Shown: positions 33,966 through 43,615 of the stretch, piece after piece
Position numbering within the stretch: position 1 is the stretch's first letter
Layout of the letters: every line of letters begins with the position of its first letter
Translations under genes and position numbers: made by a program
Source: an uncultured Flavobacteriaceae bacterium
GTDB lineage: Bacteria > Bacteroidota > Bacteroidia > Flavobacteriales > Flavobacteriaceae
NCBI GenBank assembly: GCA_947502975.1
Contig: CANNBV010000005.1
Location: 186,001 to 250,000 of the forward strand
DNA length: 64,000 nucleotides
Reading direction: 5' to 3'
Notes under the pieces: generated by a model
Databases searched by the model: none
Told to the model about the DNA's origin: nothing
The model's input: the letters and a program-made list of their open reading frames with translations, nothing else

Positions 33966-36800
33966 TTAATTGATAAACTGAAATTCTGGCGACATCAAAA
34001 CTGCCCAAAATACATCTTGCAGCTGCTCTTCTTCTGGTGCCTCTCCTAAAACATTTAGCATAATCGTTTTTTCTTCATTTGAAGGCTTTCTATTTAATGC
34101 TTTTTCATATAAATTATCGACAATAGCACTACTATCCTCGCCATATTTTTTTAACCATGACTGCGCTCCTTCTTCTAAAACGCTGTTAAAAAACTCTCCA
34201 TTTGTGAGTTCTAAAGCTTGCAACAAGGTGGCTTGGTCTTCTCTTGAAGTGGTTACAATTTCTCTACTCGGCCGCCCTAATGCTTTCATAAAGGGGTGCT
34301 GTTTTACCAAACTAGCACGTGCAAATTTTTCGTTGTGCGGTTTAAAAGTAAAATCAAGTAGTTGGCCCCAATTTTTAAAATTTCCGGTACTGTAATTTCT
34401 AACCTTTTTCCATAAACTGTCGTCATACGCCACAGCAGTCCAATCGCCTTGAGGTAATTCACGAAAACTTACCCAAGATAAATCAGACTTTAAAAGTGTG
34501 CTTTTACCAGATTCGTAGTCAATCTTAAAAGCAAATAATATACCTGCAGGATTTGCAATAGCACCTCCATTTTCTCCTATAATCGCGATGATATTTTTTC
34601 CTGGATGCAATTGCTCAGAAACATCAATTTTATCTACTGCTTTCCAATTTTTATTTTGCGATATTTTTTTTCCATTAAGATATAGGACATATGAATTATC
34701 AACGGAAATCAAAATCTCTCCTTTCTTAATAACTTCTTTTGAAACATGAAATGATTTTCTAAAATATCGTTTACCAGGTTCAGGTAAAACTACTCTACCT
34801 AACACTTCTTCTAAATGCCATATGCGTATGGCTTTAATATCATCTCCATTGGGGTTAAAGGCTACTTGTGAGTACAAAGGTCCAATAATTTGACTTACAC
34901 CGTCCGAAAATTGCTCCGCACTTAACCGACGCGTTACCGGGCCCTTAAAGACATATTTAGTTTTTAAGTCTTCTTCATTTTTATAATTGACCATGGGTAG
35001 TTGATAGACTTTAGAGGTCATGATGCGCTTAAGTAAATGCTTTAAATCTGAACCCGAATCGATAAAATCGGCCGATAACCAATCAAGCACCTCAGCATCC
35101 CATGGCGCATTATCCATTTCGTCTAACGGTTCAACAATACCTCTTCCCATTAATCTGTCCCATAACCTATTGGTAATGGTGCGGTACAGCCTGCCATTAT
35201 CTCTCTGTACCATAACCTCTGAAAGCTTTAGCAACCTATCACTAACGGTTTCTCCTTCAACACTTCCTAATTCTGGATACAAAAAATTAGCTTTCGCCAT
35301 TTTACCTATCGGTTTATCACATCTATTCAATTCTAGTATGGAATCAGAAAATATAGTTGCAAATCCGTAGGCTTGATCTAAGGTTAGATTACTAATAAAA
35401 CTGTTATGACACGACGCACACTTAACATTAACTCCCATTAAAGATTGTCCGATGTTTTGCGCCGCTTGCATCTCGGTTCTTTGACTTGCATTAACAACAC
35501 CGCGCCATTTTACACCCTGTATAAAACCTTCTGAACCTCTTACAGGATTTACCAACTCGGTAACTATTTGGTCATAAGATTTGTTTTTCATTAATGACGT
35601 ATACAACCAATGCGTAATTGGCTTTTTACCACCTACGCTGTAATAATCGTTTCGTAATAAATCATTCCAAAAACTTAACCAATGCTGTGTGTAATTTTGA
35701 TTATCATTTAATAAACTATCAACTAACTCTTCTCTTTTGTTTGGATTATTATCATTTATAAAATCTTTAACTGCGCTTGGTTCAGGTAATAATCCAACGA
35801 CATCCATATAGGCACGTCTTATAAAAGCTCTATCGTCAATAACGTCTTGCCAATCAATATTATTTTTTTCGAAATAAACATCAATTAATTTATCAATGGG
35901 ATGGGTAATATCTTGATTTTTTGGCAGCTCAGGTTTTACTAAAGCTAATTTTGCTTCAGGAAAAACTTTCACTGCTTTATCCGACCAATGTGCCCCTTCT
36001 GCAATCCAAAGTTTTACTAGTGCAATCTCATCTGAAGTCAGTAATTTACCTTTGGTTGGCATGACTTCCTTATGATTGGCAGGAAGCGTAATACGTCTGT
36101 AAATTTCGCTTTCTTCAGGCTTGCCAGCCACCACTGCCAAACCGCTTTTTCCTCCTTTAAAAACACCTCGTTTTGTTTCAAGCACCAACTCGCCCTTTTG
36201 TTTGTTTTCACTATGACATTGATAACATTTATGTGCAAAAAGACCTCTTACTTCTAGGTTTAATTTGTCTTTTTGTAATTCTGATAAGGAATCTGATGCT
36301 TTGAGTTCAGAAAGTAAAATTCCTGATACTTCATTGCTATATTCATCTTTATTACCTAGAAAAACAGCCGTTAAATAATCTTCACCGTGTGTTAAGTTAG
36401 CTCCTAAATGTCCTGCTATGGTTAGTAAAACCACTGTTGCAAAAAGCATAAACCGATATGCTTTTAAATTTACTACGGTTTTTTTTAAACTGTTCTTTAA
36501 AATTATGGCTGTAAGCATAGCTAGAATTGCTGTAGCCATTCCTGTGTATTGATGATTATCTACTAAAGCACCTGAATACTCGTCTTGAGTTTTTAAAAAC
36601 CAACCAAAAAGCGCAGAGAATGCTGCAAAACCTGATCCAATATAAATCATAAGGTTTATGCCTTCTCTAAGCCCTTTACGCCTTCCGTTTATAGTTAGCA
36701 ATTCTAGAAAAAAACCAATAATTAAAAGACCTATAGGAAAATGTACCAATAATGGATGTAAACGCCCTAACAATTGAAGTACCCAATTTGTATTTTCCAT
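33966..36800 (-). CDS. DUF2231-PSCyt1-DUF1549-DUF1553 membrane cytochrome-like protein
   Basis: 944 residues. The N-terminal four-helix membrane domain (about 10-135, HPLLVHFPIGLL with His15 and His20) is DUF2231-like. A planctomycete cytochrome c-type domain follows with haem motif CYQCH (192-196), then DUF1549 (PSCyt2, about 300-510) with a second motif CASCH (461-465), a jelly-roll insertion (about 680-790) and DUF1553 (PSD1, to the C-terminus). It is probably anchored in the inner membrane with periplasmic haem domains. In Planctomycetes this family is abundant and uncharacterised; here it heads an operator-controlled operon with DUF1501 and NHL proteins. A redox step on ulvan-derived sugars is possible but unproven. 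Confidence 0.82.
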   Translation of the reverse strand: MENTNWVLQLLGRLHPLLVHFPIGLLIIGFFLELLTINGRRKGLREGINLMIYIGSGFAAFSALFGWFLKTQDEYSGALVDNHQYTGMATAILAMLTAIILKNSLKKTVVNLKAYRFMLFATVVLLTIAGHLGANLTHGEDYLTAVFLGNKDEYSNEVSGILLSELKASDSLSELQKDKLNLEVRGLFAHKCYQCHSENKQKGELVLETKRGVFKGGKSGLAVVAGKPEESEIYRRITLPANHKEVMPTKGKLLTSDEIALVKLWIAEGAHWSDKAVKVFPEAKLALVKPELPKNQDITHPIDKLIDVYFEKNNIDWQDVIDDRAFIRRAYMDVVGLLPEPSAVKDFINDNNPNKREELVDSLLNDNQNYTQHWLSFWNDLLRNDYYSVGGKKPITHWLYTSLMKNKSYDQIVTELVNPVRGSEGFIQGVKWRGVVNASQRTEMQAAQNIGQSLMGVNVKCASCHNSFISNLTLDQAYGFATIFSDSILELNRCDKPIGKMAKANFLYPELGSVEGETVSDRLLKLSEVMVQRDNGRLYRTITNRLWDRLMGRGIVEPLDEMDNAPWDAEVLDWLSADFIDSGSDLKHLLKRIMTSKVYQLPMVNYKNEEDLKTKYVFKGPVTRRLSAEQFSDGVSQIIGPLYSQVAFNPNGDDIKAIRIWHLEEVLGRVVLPEPGKRYFRKSFHVSKEVIKKGEILISVDNSYVLYLNGKKISQNKNWKAVDKIDVSEQLHPGKNIIAIIGENGGAIANPAGILFAFKIDYESGKSTLLKSDLSWVSFRELPQGDWTAVAYDDSLWKKVRNYSTGNFKNWGQLLDFTFKPHNEKFARASLVKQHPFMKALGRPSREIVTTSREDQATLLQALELTNGEFFNSVLEEGAQSWLKKYGEDSSAIVDNLYEKALNRKPSNEEKTIMLNVLGEAPEEEQLQDVFWAVLMSPEFQFIN

Positions 36801-36836
36801 TTATTATAGTAAAAAAGTGGTTTTTAAATTTTATGC

Positions 36837-36881
36837 TAAAGTTATTGGCAATTGACAATAAGATTATCCTGTACTCTCATG
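36837..36881 (-). promoter_or_regulatory. Operator and -7 box, DUF1549-DUF1501-NHL operon
   Basis: The sense operator is CATGAGAGTACAGGAT (36866-36881) and the -7 box TAACTTTA is at 36837-36844. It lies 66 bases from the ATG. Confidence 0.75.
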
Positions 36882-36898
36882 CTCCTATAAGTATAAAA

Positions 36899-36943
36899 CA
36901 AGATGGAGCAGGATACTACAAAATGGCTTTATAATTACCTTTA
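36899..36943 (+). promoter_or_regulatory. Operator and -7 box, 289-residue lipoprotein
   Basis: CAAGATGGAGCAGGAT (36899-36914) with the -7 box TACCTTTA (36936-36943). It is only 17 bases from the leftward operator, so the two promoters are nearly back to back. It lies 73 bases from the ATG. Confidence 0.7.
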
Positions 36944-36986
36944 GTAACTTAATTGAAAACACCTATTTATCTTAATTAATTTTACA

Positions 36987-37856
36987 ATGGAGAACAAGCT
37001 TCAACTTATTGGCAAAAACGGACTCATTTTATTTTCAGTCTTTTTAGTGTCCTGTTCTACAGGTTCAGAAAAGGTATCAGAAAAAGAAGAAACCATGATA
37101 GAAGAATCAGAGGACGACAACTCGAACCCAACTAATAACCAGGTTTGTGATGACATTTCAGATTTTCCTAACTTGGGACCTAGTGCGTCACAATCACAAT
37201 CTTGTGATGATGTTTCAACCCCTAACAATCTAGGCACACTAGATTGTAGAACCGATAATACTGTTGGAGGTTATGAAAATTTAGCTAATGGTTGGGGTAG
37301 CTATAAGATTACTGGTGGTGAAATACGATATGATGGCACAAGAACTAGAGTAGAACGTTTTTTTAAAACTATTTCGCAAGGAATCAGTAAAAAAACTATC
37401 CTAACTGGAACACTTAAAATTGTAGATTTAAGCGACGGAAATACTTGTATTATTCAGTCGCATGCAGGTGGAGATATTTTGAAAGGCGAAGAAGCTGGAA
37501 GTATGAACAGAAGTGCACAATTTTTGTTGTATGCAAAAAAAACAACTGACAATAAAATTAAGCTAGAAACTCACGTTACCACAAACCCTTACACCACTGA
37601 AACAGGCGGTGCTAGAGATGTACAAGACTTCAAAATTCTTAATTATAACGAAGCCCATCTTTTTGTTTATGAAACTGGTTATGACGAAAACGGTACTGCA
37701 TTTTCAAAGATAAAAATTGGTGATACCGAAAAATATGTTGAACATACCCATACTACCGAACGTGTTTACTCTCGCTATGGTGCCTATGGTACCAGCGATG
37801 ACGGTGACGTAACGGCACACGTTGATTTTAAGGGTGTTGAGTTATGTAGAGAATAA
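36987..37856 (+). CDS. Surface lipoprotein with a PL28-like or concanavalin-like jelly roll
   Basis: 289 residues with a lipoprotein signal (Cys23, FLVSCSTGS), then an acidic, Ser/Asn-rich linker (about 28-90) and a beta-sandwich (about 95-289). Distant similarity by eye to the PL28-type proteins here: GSYKITGG...RTRVERF against GVYNITR...LQPRIER, TGTLKIVDL against TGTFRILEV, and YSRYGAYGTSDDG near the C-terminus against IRYGAYR. The QAKGxH and GRE-FLK segments of the other two are not conserved. It may be a binding protein or a divergent lyase. It is convergent with the sulfatase at 37872, with a 15-base gap and no terminator. Confidence 0.6.
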   Translation: MENKLQLIGKNGLILFSVFLVSCSTGSEKVSEKEETMIEESEDDNSNPTNNQVCDDISDFPNLGPSASQSQSCDDVSTPNNLGTLDCRTDNTVGGYENLANGWGSYKITGGEIRYDGTRTRVERFFKTISQGISKKTILTGTLKIVDLSDGNTCIIQSHAGGDILKGEEAGSMNRSAQFLLYAKKTTDNKIKLETHVTTNPYTTETGGARDVQDFKILNYNEAHLFVYETGYDENGTAFSKIKIGDTEKYVEHTHTTERVYSRYGAYGTSDDGDVTAHVDFKGVELCRE

Positions 37857-37871
37857 TAGTTAAACTAAAAA

Positions 37872-39269
37872 CTAAATTTCTCCAACGTAATCTGGATTTA
37901 ACTCTGTTGGTATTGGAGCATTAGTATCTTTCCACCATTTTCTTAGAAGTTCTAATAACTCTTCTGTTTTTTCAGGGTTCGCCTCAGTAAGATTATTTCT
38001 CTCCCCAATATCTTCCGATAAATTATATAATTCCACGCCATCGTCTTCAAAATAATAATGCAGTTTCCAATCTCCTTTTCTTATTACAGAGCCTGGGCGT
38101 GTTCTAAATAATGCATCCCGAGTTTCGTTATCATTTACATTGTAAGCTTGTAAATACACAGGGAAATGCCAAAATAATGGGCGCTCAAAAGTCTGTACTT
38201 TTTCCTCTAAAACAGGAGCTAAACTATTACCATCAAGATTATGCGTGCTAGTATTTATTCCAGCATAATTTAATACTGTTGGAAAAATATCCAAGTTCGT
38301 TATTGGAACATCACTTTTAATATTTGATTTAATCTTTCCATTTAGAACAAAGAAAAAAGGTTCTCGAATACCACCTTCATAGTAACTTCCTTTGCCTGCT
38401 CGTAATGGTTTTTGTTTAGTAATACCATACAAACCTCCATTATCAGAGGTAAAAACAATAAGTGTATTATCAAAAAGGGATTTTTCTTTTAATTTAAGGA
38501 TCAGCAAACCTATATTTCTATCTAAATTATCAACCATTGAAGCATACTCTGCATTACCTTGGCCATTCCAAGGTGATTTTTTCTCATATTTGGGCACAAT
38601 GCTATCAACCGCCATTATCGGGACGTGTACAGCGTAAGGTGAATAATTAAGATAAAATGGCGAGGATATAGTGTCAACAAACTTTAAGGCATTTTCCATC
38701 ACCAAATCGGTTAAATATTGACTATTCCCTATTTCAATCTTAACATTCTTATAGGGTGGATAATAGCTTCTAGGAAGTCCTGCATGATTTCCTCCAATGT
38801 TTACATCGAACCCATATTCTAATGGATTATCGCTTAAATGCCATTTTCCTGCATGACAAGTTATATACCCATTATTCTGTAAAACTTCTGGTAAAATATT
38901 ATGTTCTGGTGCCAGTGTATGTGTGTTTTTAATGGGAATAAGTTTTCTGTCTTCAGATTTACCCCTTGTAGAAGGGCTAACGGTATAAATACCATGACGA
39001 GGCGTCCATTGTCCCGTCATTAAACAAGCTCTACTAGGAGCACAGTTAGATGCTGATGCATAACCATTTGTAAACACCATTCCTAAACTAGATAGGTAAT
39101 CTATATTGGGAGTTTCATAATATTCACTGCCCATAAAACCAACATCTTTCCAGCCCAAATCATCAACATTTATAATGATAATATTAGGTTTTAGAGTATG
39201 TTCTTGCTTGTTATTACAAGAACACATTAACGCTAATAAAAAAGCTGAAATAATTAGTGAAAATCGCAT
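37872..39269 (-). CDS. S1-family sulfatase lipoprotein
   Basis: 465 residues with a lipoprotein-type N-terminus (ALMCSCNNK, Cys16 or Cys18). The formylglycine motif is C-A-P-S-R (Cys76 in ASNCAPSRACL). Metal-binding Asp residues are in INVDDLGW, and GKWHLSD, HVP and TSDNGG motifs are present. It resembles the sulfatase at 22258 in length and layout. Expected role: removal of a sulfate ester from rhamnose or xylose in ulvan oligomers. It lies 113 bases downstream of the toroid lyase-like gene with no operator between, so the two are probably co-transcribed. Confidence 0.92.
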   Translation of the reverse strand: MRFSLIISAFLLALMCSCNNKQEHTLKPNIIIINVDDLGWKDVGFMGSEYYETPNIDYLSSLGMVFTNGYASASNCAPSRACLMTGQWTPRHGIYTVSPSTRGKSEDRKLIPIKNTHTLAPEHNILPEVLQNNGYITCHAGKWHLSDNPLEYGFDVNIGGNHAGLPRSYYPPYKNVKIEIGNSQYLTDLVMENALKFVDTISSPFYLNYSPYAVHVPIMAVDSIVPKYEKKSPWNGQGNAEYASMVDNLDRNIGLLILKLKEKSLFDNTLIVFTSDNGGLYGITKQKPLRAGKGSYYEGGIREPFFFVLNGKIKSNIKSDVPITNLDIFPTVLNYAGINTSTHNLDGNSLAPVLEEKVQTFERPLFWHFPVYLQAYNVNDNETRDALFRTRPGSVIRKGDWKLHYYFEDDGVELYNLSEDIGERNNLTEANPEKTEELLELLRKWWKDTNAPIPTELNPDYVGEI

Positions 39270-39382
39270 TTGTTATGTTGAAATTTTAAAATTAAGGTTT
39301 TGATTATTTTTCCTTTAACATCTTTTTTTGGATGTTCTGAACGTATTTTATTAATGAGATAACGTAACGCTTTTACTTTATA

Positions 39383-41296
39383 TTAACTCACTTTAATTTC
39401 TAGAATTAATTCTTTATCATTCTCAAAAAACACTTCAAAAGGTATAGCTTCTACACCAGGTACCATATTAAAAGTTCTATTCCCTTCTATCTCTTTTATT
39501 TTGATAGGTGCATTTGCTTTAATAGTTAACAATCCTTCAGGTTTTTGAATGCTAATTTCTGTATCGCTGATTTTTGAAACGACTTCTTTATTAGGCGAAA
39601 TTATTGGTAACACAAAGGCTGTTGGTGTCGTTATTTTTTCGTTTGATTTTACTTTAATTTGAACAACCTCATCAGTGCATTCATAAGATAAATTAAAAGT
39701 TGAAGCTGTATCTGTAACCACTTCTCGTTTTTGACTTTTTAAAGCTATTTGAGCAGAAATATTAATTGCTCCGTTTTTATCTTCTGCTTTTGTGGTTGCT
39801 GTTAAATCGTAAAGATTCGTATACCAAACCTCATCCTTAAAGGTTTCAATTCGTGGTGTTAGTGCAATATCTTTATTGGGCTGGGATTGCTGATTATATG
39901 GTTCTACCATATGATATTCTGCCATACTTGCTGCACATAATAGTCCAACTTTATTATGGTATAAAACACCTAAACTAGCACCTGTTGCTTGACGAAAATC
40001 TTCTTTGTAATGATACTCTGCATCATAAGTGCTCACAGTTCCTCTCCACTCGCCTCTCGCAAAAAGGGTAACATCTAAATCTTTGACATATGTTACACCA
40101 TCGGCTGAAATTCTTGGTAATGCAGTGTTTTTATTTATTTCTGGTAAATGATTCCAATGGTCTAAAAGCGCAGCCAAAGGTTTGGCGTGGGTAAATGTAT
40201 GATGCACACAAGGCGGAATACCTGCTTCTATAAACCCAGGACCACCATGAATTAAACCATCTTGCGTACAGCGTTTTAGTAACTCCGTGTTTTTAACGGC
40301 TGCTGTACCAAAAGCTGGATTTTTATCTGCCATCATCGCAAATGCGGGTTGACTTCCGTCACAAGTTCTACTGCCCCAATAACTCCATTTGTACATACGA
40401 TTCCCCCAACTGTTGTCCCAAGCGCCATCTGGTAACATAAATTCTAGATGACTATTTAACGACTTGGTTAAAATTTCTAATAACGCTTCATCTTTTTCTT
40501 TTAATGCATACATTACTAAACTGTTCAACGTTTCTTCAACATTGTATCCTAAATCCACACCATGCAATCCTTTCCCACTTAGTTTACTTGAACTTTTTTT
40601 ACATTCACCAAATAACAGTCCTTCATTTTCTGTAAAGTATACTTTTACTTCCGAAGCTAATGTTTTACTCTTTGCCTTAAAATCTTCTCTTTCTAAAACA
40701 TTTCCAATTAAATTTAGTCCATACACCGCTGTACCCGGGTAATTTATATTGGTAAAATCTATGGTAAACGTATCATGAATATATTGTCCTGCTTTCTCCA
40801 AACGCTCTGTCCAACTTTCTTTTGTTTTTGCATCTAAAACATGTCCATGATAGTGCAACGCTTCTGCCAAAGCAATGGCTCCAAAAACAGTAATTCCTTT
40901 CCATGTTTTTGGATTTGGAACCACTGTCCACGCTCCACTTTTATGCGACACATTATTTTCTGCCCAAACCATGACTAGTTTTGCGCCTTCAATGTATTTT
41001 TTATCTCCCGTAACATCGGCCATATATAAAAATGGATAGACTGCATCCATACAACGCCCGTGAATATGGGAACATGATGGGCAACCTAATGCACCATGCT
41101 CTTCAAGGTTTGACGGATTATTGATTTGGACGTTTAGCATGCCATCACACCAGTCTTTTAGAAGCTCTGAAATCAAATTTTTGAATTCTATGGAATGTTC
41201 TGGATGACTTGTACAGGAATTTAAAATACCCGCTATCGGCAGTGAAATCCCTACTCCTGCTAATGTTGACAATTGTATAAAGTTACGTCGTTTCAT
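39383..41296 (-). CDS. Tat-exported alpha/alpha-toroid lyase-like protein (ulvan lyase candidate)
   Basis: 637 residues. The N-terminus MKRRNFIQLSTLAGVG is a twin-arginine signal followed by a possible lipobox (ILNSCTS). The first about 400 residues are helical with repeated HG/GG-aromatic motifs typical of an alpha/alpha toroid (GCPSCSHIHGRCMDAVYPF, AIALAEALHYHGH, WDNSWGNRMYKWSYWGSRT). The last about 230 form a beta-sandwich. This toroid-plus-sandwich layout is that of several polysaccharide lyase families; PL40, known from ulvan loci, is one candidate, but I cannot confirm the family. Conserved His/Tyr-rich segments (CVHHTFTHAKP) could be catalytic. It heads an operon with a sulfatase; the operator is 175 bases upstream, unusually far. 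Confidence 0.6.
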   Translation of the reverse strand: MKRRNFIQLSTLAGVGISLPIAGILNSCTSHPEHSIEFKNLISELLKDWCDGMLNVQINNPSNLEEHGALGCPSCSHIHGRCMDAVYPFLYMADVTGDKKYIEGAKLVMVWAENNVSHKSGAWTVVPNPKTWKGITVFGAIALAEALHYHGHVLDAKTKESWTERLEKAGQYIHDTFTIDFTNINYPGTAVYGLNLIGNVLEREDFKAKSKTLASEVKVYFTENEGLLFGECKKSSSKLSGKGLHGVDLGYNVEETLNSLVMYALKEKDEALLEILTKSLNSHLEFMLPDGAWDNSWGNRMYKWSYWGSRTCDGSQPAFAMMADKNPAFGTAAVKNTELLKRCTQDGLIHGGPGFIEAGIPPCVHHTFTHAKPLAALLDHWNHLPEINKNTALPRISADGVTYVKDLDVTLFARGEWRGTVSTYDAEYHYKEDFRQATGASLGVLYHNKVGLLCAASMAEYHMVEPYNQQSQPNKDIALTPRIETFKDEVWYTNLYDLTATTKAEDKNGAINISAQIALKSQKREVVTDTASTFNLSYECTDEVVQIKVKSNEKITTPTAFVLPIISPNKEVVSKISDTEISIQKPEGLLTIKANAPIKIKEIEGNRTFNMVPGVEAIPFEVFFENDKELILEIKVS

Positions 41297-41322
41297 CTGT
41301 TAATTTTTATTGTTTTTTATAG

Positions 41323-41386
41323 GTCATGCTTCAACTCCGCTCAGCACAGGAATATAATTTCCAAATAGTCATTTCGGTTGGTTTCA
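41323..41386. repeat. Degenerate intergenic repeat in a leader
   Basis: GTCATGCTTCAACTCCGCTC (from 41323, running on to 41350) and GTCATTTCGGTTGGTTTC (41369-41386) resemble, from memory, common Bacteroidetes intergenic repeats containing 'GTCATTTCGA' and 'CTTCGACTCCGCTCAG'. They sit between the promoter and the ATG of the toroid lyase-like gene. Confidence 0.5.
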
Positions 41387-41441
41387 ACTTCTTATTATGG
41401 CTTATTCCATATTTAATTTATCATATAGTTTATTACCTTTT

Positions 41442-41486
41442 GAAAAGTATTTAAAATTAAGAATTTATCTGTCCTGTTTTGTCCTG
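41442..41486 (-). promoter_or_regulatory. Operator and -7 box, toroid lyase-like gene and sulfatase
   Basis: The sense operator CAGGACAAAACAGGAC (41471-41486) has two perfect half-sites. The box TACTTTTC is at 41442-41449. It lies 175 bases from the ATG, about 100 more than most others. Confidence 0.7.
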
Positions 41487-41498
41487 CATTATTGCATT

Positions 41499-41530
41499 AA
41501 AAAAGCCAGAAAATTGTTTTTCTGGCTTTT
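41499..41530. terminator. Intrinsic terminator after the PL28 gene
   Basis: The stem AAAAGCCAGAAAA (41501-41513) pairs with 41518-41530 around a 4-base loop. It lies 25 bases beyond the stop of the PL28 gene. Confidence 0.88.
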
Positions 41531-41554
41531 AATATAAATTATAGAGGTATAATA

Positions 41555-43570
41555 TTATCTCTTCACAAGTTTGGTATGATACACTCTATTGGTATCATCA
41601 ATAACTTTAACCAGATAAACCCCCGATTTAAAATCATTATCAACTTCAAGTCTATCTTTGTTCGTAGAGTTTTGATAAACAACCTTCCCTAAAACATCAT
41701 AAATACTAACTTTTACACCATTCATGTTTTTAAAAGATATGGTAAATCTATCTGCTGAAGGATTAGGATATACTTTTATTGTTGAAGATGAAAGCTCATT
41801 ATCATCAGTACTTAGTGATTCACTTAAAGCGATAACCTCCCATTTACTTCTATCATCCGTATCTGGGGCTGAAATATTGGTAACGTTTCCGTCTACTTGA
41901 TGATACAAGTATCTACCAGTATTACCTGCTTCAAATCTATAAGTCTTATCAGAAAAATCTTGAGTAACCGTCCAAACTTTATCAGTATCACTTGATGGTG
42001 CCCCTGTACCCGTACTTACTACAGCGTAAGGTAAACCAGCAAATCCAGAACCTGTTGCTCTCAGTATCCCATAGGATTCGCTATCTATATTAAAAAATGC
42101 TCCATTTTGTACAAAAGTCCAGTGTGTATTTGTTGCTTCACCAGAACTTGTCATTGTAACCGGAGTAGCTGAAATCCCAGAATCTGTCAAGAATTCCCCT
42201 GTAGCCACATTTCTCATTCTGAAAATATTATCATCATTTGATCCGCTACCATTATCTTCAACTTCTTCCCTTTGGTAAGTGGTATCTGCCCATCTAATTT
42301 GAGCCCTACCGCCTCTAACTCGGTATGCGCCATATCTAATCCCAGATTCTGTACCTCTTTCTGGATCAGGAATGTTCCAATTAAAAACTTCTCCTCCAAT
42401 TACGGCGTTACAGTAATGAATTTTTTTAGTAGAATCATTTGGATCTTCAGCAAAACCTATCTCCAACTCAAAGCTAGTTTCGGCATCCTTATCTACTCGC
42501 TTTAAAAAAACCACTTCTCTTCCACTACCTGATCCGCCTCGCTCCAAGATTCGTTCAGCATAAATATCGAATGCTATTTGCTTATCTGCATTTATACCGG
42601 TGCCATAAATAGGATGTGCTCTATACAAACAAATAGCCGGATCTGGCGGTCCGCCACCACCTGTGTGTTTACCTTTGGCTTGGGCTATATAACTACCATT
42701 TTGTCCAAAAGAACCAGCATCACCAACCTCAAGGATTCTAAATGTTCCCGTGAATCTTGCGAAACTTCCCACTCCTGTTTCCCCAGACCTAGGCATTGAT
42801 CGTTCAATTCTTGGCTGTAAAGTATTTGGAGCATCCCAGTGGTTAGAATTGCGCGTTATGTTATAAACACCCCAAGTTTTACCATACACGTTACTTTCTG
42901 AGTAATCGGAATAGCAACTTCTATCATCAGCAGTCCCTACATTAACGGAGTTTGGTAAATCTACATTTCTAGTAGTGTTGTTTTCGAATTCACCTGAAGC
43001 TGGACAATCTAAATCTGTACCTGTATCTTCATCTGGAGCTATCGCTACAGGTACTTCAACAGTAGTATCTACATATGGAATGAGTTCCCAATTACTTCTA
43101 TCATCAGTAGCAGAAACTACAACATGGGTTACGGTTCCATTTGCATCATGATACATAAATCTACCACTATTTCCCGATTGAAATCTATAGGTGTCATCCG
43201 TTTGGTTATGTTGTATCGTCCATACTTTATCACCATCCGTAGCTGGTGAAGCTTTAGTTGTACTAACAACTACAAAAGGACCTCCTGGACCACCGGAACC
43301 TGGTGCTCGTAATATTCCTAAAATTTCACTATCAATATTATAGAACGCCCCACTCTGTACAAAAGTAAAATGGGTACTTTGAACTTCTTCATCTAAATCT
43401 GTCATAGTTACGGCTGTTGCACTTGTACCTGAATCAGTTAAGAATAACCCTGTTTCTACATTTCTCAATCTAAAAATGTCATCAGAAGGTGGCGCATCTT
43501 GAGCTGTTATGCAAATAGAGCATAACATAAAAACGAAAAATAAGATGGGGTTAATAGTAATTTTTTTCAT
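41555..43570 (-). CDS. Modular PL28-type ulvan lyase with two ricin-like modules and T9SS signal
   Basis: 671 residues: signal peptide (to about 23), ricin-like/ulvan-binding-type module 1 (31-165), jelly-roll catalytic domain (190-437), module 2 (447-582) and T9SS domain (598-671, [10 protein letters not shown]). The two modules are near-duplicates ([10 protein letters not shown] / [17 protein letters not shown] / FFNIDSE, DDRSNWE / DDRSKWE). The central domain matches my memory of PL28 ulvan lyases, some of which carry a separate ulvan-binding module and T9SS domain. PL28 cleaves ulvan by beta-elimination. Monocistronic; operator 75 bases upstream, terminator downstream. Confidence 0.75.
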   Translation of the reverse strand: MKKITINPILFFVFMLCSICITAQDAPPSDDIFRLRNVETGLFLTDSGTSATAVTMTDLDEEVQSTHFTFVQSGAFYNIDSEILGILRAPGSGGPGGPFVVVSTTKASPATDGDKVWTIQHNQTDDTYRFQSGNSGRFMYHDANGTVTHVVVSATDDRSNWELIPYVDTTVEVPVAIAPDEDTGTDLDCPASGEFENNTTRNVDLPNSVNVGTADDRSCYSDYSESNVYGKTWGVYNITRNSNHWDAPNTLQPRIERSMPRSGETGVGSFARFTGTFRILEVGDAGSFGQNGSYIAQAKGKHTGGGGPPDPAICLYRAHPIYGTGINADKQIAFDIYAERILERGGSGSGREVVFLKRVDKDAETSFELEIGFAEDPNDSTKKIHYCNAVIGGEVFNWNIPDPERGTESGIRYGAYRVRGGRAQIRWADTTYQREEVEDNGSGSNDDNIFRMRNVATGEFLTDSGISATPVTMTSSGEATNTHWTFVQNGAFFNIDSESYGILRATGSGFAGLPYAVVSTGTGAPSSDTDKVWTVTQDFSDKTYRFEAGNTGRYLYHQVDGNVTNISAPDTDDRSKWEVIALSESLSTDDNELSSSTIKVYPNPSADRFTISFKNMNGVKVSIYDVLGKVVYQNSTNKDRLEVDNDFKSGVYLVKVIDDTNRVYHTKLVKR

Positions 43571-43615
43571 AGTTTTTTTAGATATAAATCTATTGATATC
43601 AAATCAAATAGCATG

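Noticed and set aside
33862-34008. N-terminal extension of the DUF1501 protein
   Set aside because: It translates palindromic repeat DNA, overlaps the previous gene and would bury the twin-arginine signal.
39270-39382. Possible separate promoter for the sulfatase at 37872
   Set aside because: The gap has no CAGGA repeat; the nearest resemblance (TTCTGAAC) does not fit the consensus, so an operon with the upstream gene is simpler.
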